This document shows, one piece after another, positions 14,344 through 22,044 of a DNA stretch of 26,887 nucleotides. The stretch is from Ravibacter sp964559125 (GTDB taxonomy: Bacteria > Bacteroidota > Bacteroidia > Cytophagales > Spirosomataceae), in assembly GCA_964559125.1 (NCBI GenBank), contig CAZLGW010000057.1, positions 1-26,887 on the forward strand, written 5' to 3'. A program made the translations under genes and the position numbers. Position 1 is the stretch's first letter. Each line of letters begins with the position of its first letter. The notes under the pieces are model-generated. The model had not been told where the DNA came from. It did no database searches and saw only the letters and a program-made list of their open reading frames with translations.

Positions 14344-14435
14344 ACGCTACTTCCCGGCCTACACGATAACAAATACAGGTTTCCCTATAGATCATTTACA
14401 TACTTTCCTATATTTCCTGAGAGCAGGTACATGCC

Positions 14436-14443
14436 TAGTTTTG
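14436..14443 (+). promoter_or_regulatory. -7 element before the beta-helix protein gene
   Basis: TAGTTTTG fits TAnnTTTG and lies 24 bases before ATG 14468. A TTG at -33 is not present. Confidence 0.4.
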
Positions 14444-14467
14444 TAGAACTTTTAATGCTACCCTGCT

Positions 14468-16411
14468 ATGAAAAAAAAGATACCCTTGATTCTCGCCTTT
14501 GTTTTTAGCGTTATCATTTCTGTATTCTCAAAGGAAATAACTCCTTCTTCGAATATTCTCTATGTGAAAAAGGATATTTCGGGCGGCGATGGCTCGGGTT
14601 CCTCATGGAGCAATGCCATCCCAGAGCTGGCGGATGCATTGCAATGGGCGCGGCAAAACTATTTCGGCGGGAGCTGGGACGCCGATAATCCTCTCCAGAT
14701 ATGGGTAGCAAAAGGTACCTACAAACCGTTTTACCCCATCGACCAAAATTTGACTCCTGTGGTACCGATGCAGAATTCTTTCGTCATGCTCAACAATGTT
14801 CAACTGTACGGGGGATTTGCCGGCGATGAAGCAAGGTTAGAGCAACGGACGAATTGGAAAGGAAATCCCACCATTCTGTCGGGAGAGCTCGATACCCAGT
14901 ACCAGGAGACCGATCCGTTCACAAACCAGATAATCACGTACAATTCTGTGTGCCACGTAGTAGTGGCCGCCGGAGAAGTAGGAAGCGCCGTTCTGGATGG
15001 CTTTACCGTTACCTCGGGAAATGCAGCCTACCCGTTTAGCTACGCCAGGTTGAACGGTGAACTTATTTCTGGCACCTATGGCGGGGGAATTAGCGTAAAA
15101 TTTTCCTATCCGGCGATAAGAAACCTGGTGATCACCGGCAACGCCGCCGACATCGCTGGCGGAGGAATCCATTTGCAGTCGGACCGGTCCGACGAAAGAG
15201 AAATAGAGCTTTTCAATGTAACACTGCTGGGAAACACTATCAACGAGTCCGAGCCGGAGGCTTACAGATGGGGTGGCGGAATTTATGCCAACAGAATTAA
15301 CTTGGCTACCTATAATTGTCTGCTGATGGGAAACGTGGCAGAACGAGGCGGAGGATTCTATATGTCTGGGTCTTATTTGTCCCTGGTGAATACAGTTGTC
15401 GCCGGAAACAAGGCTAATACGGCCAGTGATTTCGGCGGCGGGATTTTTCTCTACGATAGTTCCCTTAAAATGACCAATGCTACGATAAATGGAAATGGCG
15501 GAGGAGCAATTTACCGGGATGCCGGATCAATTACCGGCATACGGAATAGTATTATAAATAATCATGCGTTGACTGCCAGTGGTCTCGGAGAAGGTGTTGT
15601 CAGAAATAGCATCGTGCAGTTTGTTACTACCGACGGAGGCGGAAACGGGACAAACCTGGCGGGAAATACAGCCCCGCGATTTGTGAACGCCCCTGGTTAT
15701 ACAACCGCCCCGTTTGTAAACGGGGATTACCGCTTGATGTCCGAGAGCCCGGCGATCGATAAAGGTGACAATGATTCGTACCCCGGAGATGAAAGGAGTG
15801 ACACGGATCCGGCGGGGATGCCCAGGCTGGCTGGCATGTCCATCGATATGGGGGCCTACGAGGGCGGATATAACCCGCTGCCGGTCAAGCTTGTTTCGTT
15901 TGAAGCTATGACTGAGCAGCACGCTGTGCATTTGGAGTGGATTACAGTAAGTGAGGTTAATGCATCGCATTTCGAGATTCATCGCAGAGCTGAGGGCAGC
16001 GTTTTCAGCGCTATAGGCACTGTTCGCGCGAAGGGAGGGGGCGAAGACGTAACTCGTTATCAAATAACCGATTACCTTCCACGATCAGCAGGTGGACCGA
16101 CCTATTATCGTCTTAAGGCGATTGATAAGGATGGTAGCTATGCATGGTCCGGTATTATTGTGGTGAAACAGAGCCGGCATGATATCGCTGTTGGTCGTAT
16201 CTATCCCAACCCGGCGCACGAGTCAGTTACCGTCGAATTAGGCGCAGACTATGTGGGTAGCCGGGTAAAGCTATTGAGTACGGCCGGTATTGTTTTGCAG
16301 GACTTACCAGTCAGTGATCCCACATTTTTCATTCGCCTTGAGGGCTATGCCCCCGGTATATACTGGCTGCAAACTCTCGACGGGACTGTGCTGAAGCTAC
16401 TCAAGAAGTAG
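14468..16411 (+). CDS. Secreted beta-helix protein with T9SS C-terminal sorting domain
   Basis: The protein has 647 residues. Signal peptide is about 1-21. The N-terminal LYVKKDISGGDGSGSSW and VAKGTYKP segments open a right-handed parallel beta-helix with many G-G-G-I and N-A/N-T rungs (about 180-440). SPAIDKGDN followed later by SIDMGAYEGG is the choice-of-anchor Q type ending. An FN3-like domain (PLPVKLVSFEA..., about 470-565) follows, and the last 70 residues (IYPNPAHESVTVEL ... LLKK) are a type A sorting domain for the type IX secretion system. It is therefore exported and attached to or released from the surface; it may be a carbohydrate-binding or polysaccharide-acting protein, but no catalytic residues can be named. 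Confidence 0.85.
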   Translation: MKKKIPLILAFVFSVIISVFSKEITPSSNILYVKKDISGGDGSGSSWSNAIPELADALQWARQNYFGGSWDADNPLQIWVAKGTYKPFYPIDQNLTPVVPMQNSFVMLNNVQLYGGFAGDEARLEQRTNWKGNPTILSGELDTQYQETDPFTNQIITYNSVCHVVVAAGEVGSAVLDGFTVTSGNAAYPFSYARLNGELISGTYGGGISVKFSYPAIRNLVITGNAADIAGGGIHLQSDRSDEREIELFNVTLLGNTINESEPEAYRWGGGIYANRINLATYNCLLMGNVAERGGGFYMSGSYLSLVNTVVAGNKANTASDFGGGIFLYDSSLKMTNATINGNGGGAIYRDAGSITGIRNSIINNHALTASGLGEGVVRNSIVQFVTTDGGGNGTNLAGNTAPRFVNAPGYTTAPFVNGDYRLMSESPAIDKGDNDSYPGDERSDTDPAGMPRLAGMSIDMGAYEGGYNPLPVKLVSFEAMTEQHAVHLEWITVSEVNASHFEIHRRAEGSVFSAIGTVRAKGGGEDVTRYQITDYLPRSAGGPTYYRLKAIDKDGSYAWSGIIVVKQSRHDIAVGRIYPNPAHESVTVELGADYVGSRVKLLSTAGIVLQDLPVSDPTFFIRLEGYAPGIYWLQTLDGTVLKLLKK

Positions 16412-16484
16412 CCGATAAGCCCGCCCATCGCAAGTGTAGTTTTTCCACATCTTAAACTCTATACTGCTTTCCATCAGGTTCGAT

Positions 16485-16578
16485 ACTGCCATCGAAATAA
16501 AATCCGGTCAAACCATCACTCCCGATTATTTTAAAGGAATACAATTCTGGCAGAAATTATCAGGCGTAGATAAGGGTT
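16485..16578 (+). repeat. 94-bp direct repeat, displaced piece of kind E
   Basis: Exact copy of 14103-14196. It is flanked on the left by unique sequence and joined on the right to a kind C-like fragment. The absence of any substitution means the duplication is recent. Confidence 0.9.
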
Positions 16579-16585
16579 CTTTTTG

Positions 16586-16812
16586 GAGATCAGTAATATT
16601 CGCTTCAAGAGCGCTTTAAGATGGTGGGCAGCCCGGTCAGGAATTCAGAAATAGAGCCGGATGTCGTCAGTGAATCATTAGATGGTACAACACTCCTGGT
16701 AGGAGAATGTAAGTGGAGCGACAATATGACCAGAGTATTGATTATTACGGAAATCCTCCCGGTTTCAGAGCTGGCGCATAGGACCAATGAGAATGATATT
16801 TTATTAGTTGCC
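16586..16812 (+). pseudogene. C-terminal fragment of a kind C-like ATPase, frameshifted
   Basis: One frame gives EISNIRFKSALRWW; after a lost G in the G run near 16625 the next frame gives GSPVRNSEIEPDVVSES and GECKWSD. Both align with kind C (VRSFRFKPASRWW, then GSPARNTEIELDVVAES and GECKWTD). After that the similarity fades. No ATPase domain is left. The orientation is opposite to intact kind C. It joins directly to the glycosyltransferase fragment. Confidence 0.75.
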
Positions 16813-16813
16813 G

Positions 16814-16918
16814 ATGGGTATCAACGCTCACAGCCTGATGCAGAGCTATACCTGGGACGAGGTTGCCGGGAAGTATTATGACGTATATAGCGAATTCAAC
16901 GGTGAAAGCCGGGTATAG
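16814..16918 (+). pseudogene. 3' end of a glycosyltransferase gene
   Basis: The frame ending at TAG 16916-16918 reads MGINAHSLMQSYTWDEVAGKYYDVY. The N-A-x-x-x-x-x-x-Y-T-W-D-x-V-A-x-K-Y-x-x-V-Y pattern is typical of the C-terminal helix of GT4-type glycosyltransferases, which build surface polysaccharides from nucleotide sugars. The 5' part has been replaced by ATPase fragments. It supports the view that the zone was a polysaccharide gene cluster. Confidence 0.65.
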
Positions 16919-17239
16919 TTTTTTGTTACCTTTTTCGGTTCTGCTCGTATTAATAAGCATGAAAAACCGGAGCACGTTTCTTCAATGGCTTAGAAAACCC
17001 GACTTTTAGAAAAATGTGTACCCTTCTTATCAATATCTTTGGAGCAGGCTGACCTAATGGGATCTGTTAGTTGCGAGTGTAGAAGTATTGCTACGTGACC
17101 AGGTATGATTATTGTTCGTTTTGTCTAAAGTTTTAGGGATGAAAAGTTGTCGTTTGATTTAATAACACGTTACTTTGCCTTATATACGTAATGCGCTCTT
17201 TAATTACTCTTCGTTAATATACTTAATAGTACCAACACC
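16919..17239. promoter_or_regulatory. Intergenic region before the dehydratase gene
   Basis: No gene is seen. A possible promoter is TTG, 20 bases, then TTACTTTG ending near 17178 (one base off TAnnTTTG). It leaves a leader of roughly 60 bases before ATG 17240. No strong hairpin was noticed. Confidence 0.35.
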
Positions 17240-19159
17240 ATGAAGTCAATTTTCAGTCGCTACCACAACCATTTTGTATCCCGGTGGGTGGTTTTATTAA
17301 TGGACCTGTTTATCGTCACTTTTGCTTTTATGCTCTCGACGGTCATCAGGTTCAACTTTGAGCTTGACTATATCGATCCCGCTCTTTTCAAGTACCACCT
17401 GGCGCTTGTAGTGGTCGTTAAAATGGTGTTTTTCCTGATGCTGCGTACCCATGCGGGTATCGTGCGGCATACTAACCTGCTGGATGCGCGGAATATTGTG
17501 AATGCTTCTTTGCTCAGCGCGGTGACGTTGTTAATGCTGGGAAGTCTTGATAATTACGGGGTCCCGGGGCTTAATATTCCGCATTCCATCCTGGTGATCG
17601 ATCTTTTTGTGTCGGTATTCGGTCTGCTGGCCAGCCGGGTATTGATTAAGGATGTTTTCCGAAGCCTGTCGCTTAACTGGAAGCCCCGGAAAAAAGTAGT
17701 GATCTATGGGGCCGGCAACCTGGGTATAGCTACTAAAAATGCGTTGAGTGCCAACTTGGGAACTCCCTACAAAGTGTTGTTTTTTGTGGATGATAATCCT
17801 CAGAAAAAAGGAGTCAGTATAGAGGGTATTAATGTGTATGACCGGCAGCAGGCAAGGGAGATCATACAAGGGGCCGGCTACAAGGATGTGGAGCTGATCT
17901 TTGCCATCCAGTCGATCACTACTGCCGAGAAAAATGAAATTACTGATGAGTTCATGGCTTTGGGAATGGCGCTGCGCATCGTACCGCCGGTTGAAGAATG
18001 GATCAACGGGCAATTGAATGCCTCCCAGATAGCTGATATCAGTATTGAAGACCTGCTGGAGCGGCCGGCGATCAGTATCAATAATAAGGAAGTAAGCAGT
18101 TTCCTGCATAAAAAGTGCATTATGGTGACCGGCGCAGCTGGCTCTATCGGGAGTGAGATTGTACGGCAGGTGCTGCGGTTCCGGCCGCAGCGGCTCATCC
18201 TGGTCGACCAGGCAGAATCTGCCCTGTATGACCTGGAAAGTGAGCTTACGCGCCTGGAGGATATCTGTGAAGGCAGGGATTGCCTTAAAATAGAGGTGGA
18301 AAACGTAGCAGGCCGGGCGCAGATGAGGAAGCTGTTTGCGCAATACCGGCCTGAGGTGGTGTTTCACGCAGCGGCATATAAGCACGTGCCGTTGATGGAG
18401 TCTAACCCTGCGAAAGCGGTGGAAGTCAACTGCTTCGGAACCCGCCTTCTGGCCGACCTGTCGGTAGAATACGGAGTAGAACGCTTCGTGTTTATTTCGA
18501 CCGACAAGGCTGTGAACCCTACCAATGTAATGGGGGCCAGCAAGCGCCTGGCGGAAATGTATGTGCAGTCGCTCAATACAGTCCGTGGCGTCAGAACCCG
18601 GTTTATCACCACCCGTTTCGGTAATGTACTGGGCAGCAACGGCTCAGTGATCCCGCTGTTTAAGCGGCAGATCGCCGCGGGAGGCCCCGTCACGGTAACG
18701 CACCCGGAAATTATCCGTTATTTCATGACCATCCCGGAGGCCTGCCAGTTGGTACTGGAAGCCGGTACGATGGGAGAGGGGGGCGAGATTTTTGTATTCG
18801 ATATGGGCGTGCCGGTGAAGATCATCGACCTGGCGCACAAGATGATCCGGCTTTCCGGCAAGGAACCCTATACACAGATCCCTATCTCTTTTACCGGTCT
18901 CCGGCCTGGCGAGAAGCTATACGAAGAGCTGCTCAGCGATGAGGAATCAACGCTGTCTACCCACCATCCCAAGATCATGGTAGCCCGCATGAAGCCGTCG
19001 GTCTACCATGAAGTGAGACAGGAAATGGACCGCGTAGCCCCGGTGCTGGCGGAAATGTCGCGGGAGGAAGTCGTTCAGTTCCTTAAGTTCATGATCCCGG
19101 AATATATTTCCCGGAATTCACCCTACGAGAAACTCGATCACGTAGAAGAGGAGATGTAA
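17240..19159 (+). CDS. Membrane-bound nucleotide-sugar 4,6-dehydratase (CapD/WbpM/PglF family)
   Basis: The protein has 639 residues. Hydrophobic segments at about 16-35, 53-68, 88-102 and 114-134 form the membrane domain. A first nucleotide-binding fold starts at VVIYGAGNLG (about 153-162). The catalytic short-chain dehydrogenase domain has TGAAGSIG at 297-304, HAAAYKHVPLMESNP near 375-390, STDKAVNP with K423 and MGASK with K435. Family members convert UDP-GlcNAc or a similar sugar to the 4-keto-6-deoxy form, the substrate of DegT-type aminotransferases. Only broken aminotransferase pieces are found in the window, so the partner may be elsewhere or lost. The length is normal and the gene appears intact. 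It ends 8 bases from a convergent gene. Confidence 0.9.
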   Translation: MKSIFSRYHNHFVSRWVVLLMDLFIVTFAFMLSTVIRFNFELDYIDPALFKYHLALVVVVKMVFFLMLRTHAGIVRHTNLLDARNIVNASLLSAVTLLMLGSLDNYGVPGLNIPHSILVIDLFVSVFGLLASRVLIKDVFRSLSLNWKPRKKVVIYGAGNLGIATKNALSANLGTPYKVLFFVDDNPQKKGVSIEGINVYDRQQAREIIQGAGYKDVELIFAIQSITTAEKNEITDEFMALGMALRIVPPVEEWINGQLNASQIADISIEDLLERPAISINNKEVSSFLHKKCIMVTGAAGSIGSEIVRQVLRFRPQRLILVDQAESALYDLESELTRLEDICEGRDCLKIEVENVAGRAQMRKLFAQYRPEVVFHAAAYKHVPLMESNPAKAVEVNCFGTRLLADLSVEYGVERFVFISTDKAVNPTNVMGASKRLAEMYVQSLNTVRGVRTRFITTRFGNVLGSNGSVIPLFKRQIAAGGPVTVTHPEIIRYFMTIPEACQLVLEAGTMGEGGEIFVFDMGVPVKIIDLAHKMIRLSGKEPYTQIPISFTGLRPGEKLYEELLSDEESTLSTHHPKIMVARMKPSVYHEVRQEMDRVAPVLAEMSREEVVQFLKFMIPEYISRNSPYEKLDHVEEEM

Positions 19160-19167
19160 GAACCCTT

Positions 19168-19722
19168 TTAAAATCTCACCACCAGCCCAATCCCATCCTC
19201 CGTCACACCCACCTGCGCTTTCATCCCTGCCTTCCTGATCTGGTCCAGGTTATAAAGCCGGGCCGATTTGGCCAGCAGGTCGTTAGACCACTCGAACAGG
19301 CATAAGCCTCCGGCCAGTAAGACCAGTCCTGCCGCCAGCTTTGGCTTGCTGCGGACCGTATAATTGTAGGTTTTATCTTCGATGACAGCCGTAGTCGGTG
19401 TGCCTTTCAGGGCAATGGCGCCCAGGGCTAGACCACCGGCAGCGACTACCGGGGCGACAATCCGCATGGGCCGGCTCCATTGTAAAGGAGCTGCGGCAGG
19501 AGTGCCGTAGTACAGGCCCCTGAGCTCTCCATAGGAAAGCTTTTCTCCCCCTTGACTGTATATTGCCGTAGTCAATGCATTACGCCGTACGGTTACCGTG
19601 TCAATAATGGACGATGTCTTGTTTACCAGGGCATCCGGCGCCTGTGAATAGGCCGGAAGCTGCTGGGAAGCAGCCGGTATCGCCAGGGATATAAGAAGTA
19701 TATTGAATAACAGGAATTTCAT
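19168..19722 (-). CDS. Predicted exported/membrane protein of unknown function
   Basis: The protein has 184 residues. A signal peptide (about 1-19, ending AASQ) precedes a region with TVTVRRNAL and YSQGGEKLSYGELRGLYYG. Two hydrophobic stretches (about 88-105 and 129-146) suggest membrane segments. No family is recognised. Its start is 41 bases after the stop of the Wzi-type gene, so the two probably share a transcript. Confidence 0.65.
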   Translation of the reverse strand: MKFLLFNILLISLAIPAASQQLPAYSQAPDALVNKTSSIIDTVTVRRNALTTAIYSQGGEKLSYGELRGLYYGTPAAAPLQWSRPMRIVAPVVAAGGLALGAIALKGTPTTAVIEDKTYNYTVRSKPKLAAGLVLLAGGLCLFEWSNDLLAKSARLYNLDQIRKAGMKAQVGVTEDGIGLVVRF

Positions 19723-19763
19723 TTCGAATAAAGTAATATTATTAATTTTCTATTCACCTCCTC

Positions 19764-21260
19764 TTAAAACTCTTTCCTCAACGCTACACTCAACCCCAGA
19801 TTCTTCTCAAGTAATTCGCCCTGGTCATAATAAAGGCCGGTTTGCAGGATGAAGGAGCGGATTGGAAAAGAGACGGTTTGCTGGATAGAAGTCTGGTTGG
19901 CTGAAAAGGGCTGGGAATAAGCCCCCAGGTTCTCAGAAAAAGACAACCTGGTAGTGAGGTCGAAGATTCCGGCCCGGCTTTGCATGGCAATCATCAGCGC
20001 TTTTACGCGATTATTGGCGATCAGCCGGTTCTTGCTTCCTTTATGTTCCATCCCTGTAATGTGGGTCCAGGGAGTAATAAACGGGGTACCAATCGTACCT
20101 CCTTTGTAGGTCCAGCCATTTTTGTATACGCCGTTTGAAAAATAATTATCCCTGCCTCTCAATTCGGGGATTACAGAGCTGGCACTACCTGCCCCCAAGC
20201 TTCCACCCTGGTTGGCGGTATAGAGGTATTCCACTACCAGCTTCAATACCCCCTGCTTTCCGTTTTTCCGGGTAAAGGCAATCCCGTTCAGCCCGTCTTT
20301 AATATTATTCAGGTAGAAAAGGGAGCCATCATCATAAATAGATTGCCGGTACAAGAATATATTAATGTCGGGAGCATCATATTCTAACGCAATATCTGCG
20401 GACCCCAGGTGATTACCGGCCCGGTTGCCGGCTTCGCTCAGGGTTCCCTCTCCAAACAAGTCAGGATCTTCATCGGGTGGAACCGGCGTTCCAAGCACAA
20501 TATGTTTATAGGCATTCAGGTTATTGCCGTAGCTTGTAATCCATCTGCCGGTTTTCTTTTGCTGATAAGGCTCTGCAGGTTTTCCGCCCCACTGCGCATT
20601 GTGGTTTATGCCTGCGTGTAACCTGAAATGCCACTCAGGCTTACCTAAGCGTACATATATGCTTTTCTGATGGAGAAGATAGCTTTTTGTGAACTCGTCA
20701 GACCCAAACCACCCGTGCGCGAAATTACCCTTCACAGCCAGCAGTCCGCTTTTCACTATAGGAGTGTAGTGAGGGATCGAGATCTGTATTTTCGGCATAG
20801 GCAGGGCATTGCCCGACCAGATGTAGGAACCGCTGCTCAGGGTGCTGTCAGCCAGTCCCATAACTTCTTTTCGCCGCCCGCCATACAGCTCGAAGGCGCC
20901 GAAGCGGACCTTGCCGTAGATTTCAGGCAGGATAAGCTGGTTGGTGCGGCCTACGTTGGCTACTCCCCTGATGCCGTAGCCATAGGAGAAGCGGTTTTTT
21001 TTCCCGTCCTGTTTTTCATAATCTTTCCGGAGCTGTCCCCTGAAGGAGACGATCCCCGACTCGAGCGGTACTTCGCCGTACTGGTTGGTACGCATCCAGA
21101 AGGGCAGTGTCTTGCCCGTCGAGATCATGCCCCCGGTTTCCAGTTCGTAACGGATGGCGTTGTCTTGTTCCTGCGCCGCCGCAGGCAAAACTGCAATTGA
21201 CAATAAGGAAAAGGTGACCCCAAATCCCTTTGCCAGGTGGCTTAAAAGTGTGTTTCGCAA
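19764..21260 (-). CDS. Wzi-family capsule assembly outer-membrane protein
   Basis: The protein has 498 residues with a signal peptide (about 1-29). The mature part is an aromatic-rich beta-barrel that starts with IRYELETGGMISTGKTLPFWMRTNQYGEVP, a pattern shared by Bacteroidota proteins annotated as capsule assembly Wzi family. It ends with an aromatic residue (REF), as expected for an outer-membrane barrel. Wzi-type proteins help hold or assemble surface polysaccharide. The neighbouring dehydratase fits this role. Confidence 0.8.
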   Translation of the reverse strand: MRNTLLSHLAKGFGVTFSLLSIAVLPAAAQEQDNAIRYELETGGMISTGKTLPFWMRTNQYGEVPLESGIVSFRGQLRKDYEKQDGKKNRFSYGYGIRGVANVGRTNQLILPEIYGKVRFGAFELYGGRRKEVMGLADSTLSSGSYIWSGNALPMPKIQISIPHYTPIVKSGLLAVKGNFAHGWFGSDEFTKSYLLHQKSIYVRLGKPEWHFRLHAGINHNAQWGGKPAEPYQQKKTGRWITSYGNNLNAYKHIVLGTPVPPDEDPDLFGEGTLSEAGNRAGNHLGSADIALEYDAPDINIFLYRQSIYDDGSLFYLNNIKDGLNGIAFTRKNGKQGVLKLVVEYLYTANQGGSLGAGSASSVIPELRGRDNYFSNGVYKNGWTYKGGTIGTPFITPWTHITGMEHKGSKNRLIANNRVKALMIAMQSRAGIFDLTTRLSFSENLGAYSQPFSANQTSIQQTVSFPIRSFILQTGLYYDQGELLEKNLGLSVALRKEF

Positions 21261-21306
21261 GGAATTAATCGATTGGTTGAAGTTTTCTGGTTAAGTGGGC
21301 TTCGAC

Positions 21307-21324
21307 TCCCGATAGCTATCGGGA
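21307..21324. repeat. 18-bp perfect palindrome
   Basis: TCCCGATAGCTATCGGGA has no loop. It lies upstream of the Wzi-type gene in a 217-bp gap. It may be a dispersed palindromic repeat of the genome or a binding site; only one copy is in the window. Confidence 0.6.
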
Positions 21325-21477
21325 CAGCCACGGATACGACGGGCTCAGCCACCAATACGGCAGACTGATCCTGCAATCTTATTTATAGCAAAAAATATGC
21401 CCCGGGGTAGAATCCGGTACATCAAAGTAAGCAAATATTGATATTTATTTCAAATTAATTTTCTCCCTCGCCTCCTG

Positions 21478-22029
21478 TCACTCCTCATCTTCCTCCGACC
21501 GGAAAGAATAGATCCCCGTATCGAGCTTTAGTTTTCCTGAATTGAAGTCCCGGATAAAGTTGTCGATGGTTTCTTCTTCTATCGTTTCTACATTGAGCCC
21601 TACTTCCAGCCCGATTCCGAAATCGAAATCAGGCTCTACATCTACATGCTCCTGCACTTTGACTTCCTCGTTTTCTTCGATCTCGTCGATAAGCTCGGTC
21701 AGGAGCAGCTCGGCCTCCTCGTCGGTTTCAGGAGTGATTTTAGATCCGGGACCCCGCTCGTCGGGCGGCAGATAACCCGGGATCTGCTTCTGAAGGCGTT
21801 CCAGGGCGACGTCATACACCAGCGCCGAATGATGCAGGCGAAGCGTGTAGATGAGGGCATCATAGATGACTTCCTTCCCTTCGTATGCCCCGATAAACTG
21901 GATATGGGCGTGCTCGTCGATAGACTCATCCTCTTCGAATTCGTCTTCTACATAGATGAAGTTCCTGCCTTCCTGCCGGCATTCGGCTTTTAACTTGCTG
22001 ATTTCTTCTGGGTTGAATCCTGGGTTCAT
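21478..22029 (-). CDS. Acidic protein of unknown function, paired with glutamine synthetase
   Basis: The protein has 183 residues and is very rich in Asp and Glu (for example EDEFEEDESIDEHAH, LIDEIEENEEVK, SEEDEE at the end). The middle (IQFIGAYEGKEVIYDALIYTLRLHHSALVYDVALERL) looks structured. No signal peptide or membrane segment is present, so it is probably cytoplasmic. Its ATG lies 15 bases after the stop of the glutamine synthetase gene, which indicates one transcript. No family is recognised; a role linked to nitrogen metabolism is only a guess from position. Confidence 0.7.
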   Translation of the reverse strand: MNPGFNPEEISKLKAECRQEGRNFIYVEDEFEEDESIDEHAHIQFIGAYEGKEVIYDALIYTLRLHHSALVYDVALERLQKQIPGYLPPDERGPGSKITPETDEEAELLLTELIDEIEENEEVKVQEHVDVEPDFDFGIGLEVGLNVETIEEETIDNFIRDFNSGKLKLDTGIYSFRSEEDEE

Positions 22030-22044
22030 ATGGGTGGTTCGTAA

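Noticed and set aside
16621..16881. 86-codon frame as a separate small gene
   Set aside because: Its start and middle are the shifted frame of a kind C-like fragment and its end overlaps the glycosyltransferase fragment in the wrong frame.
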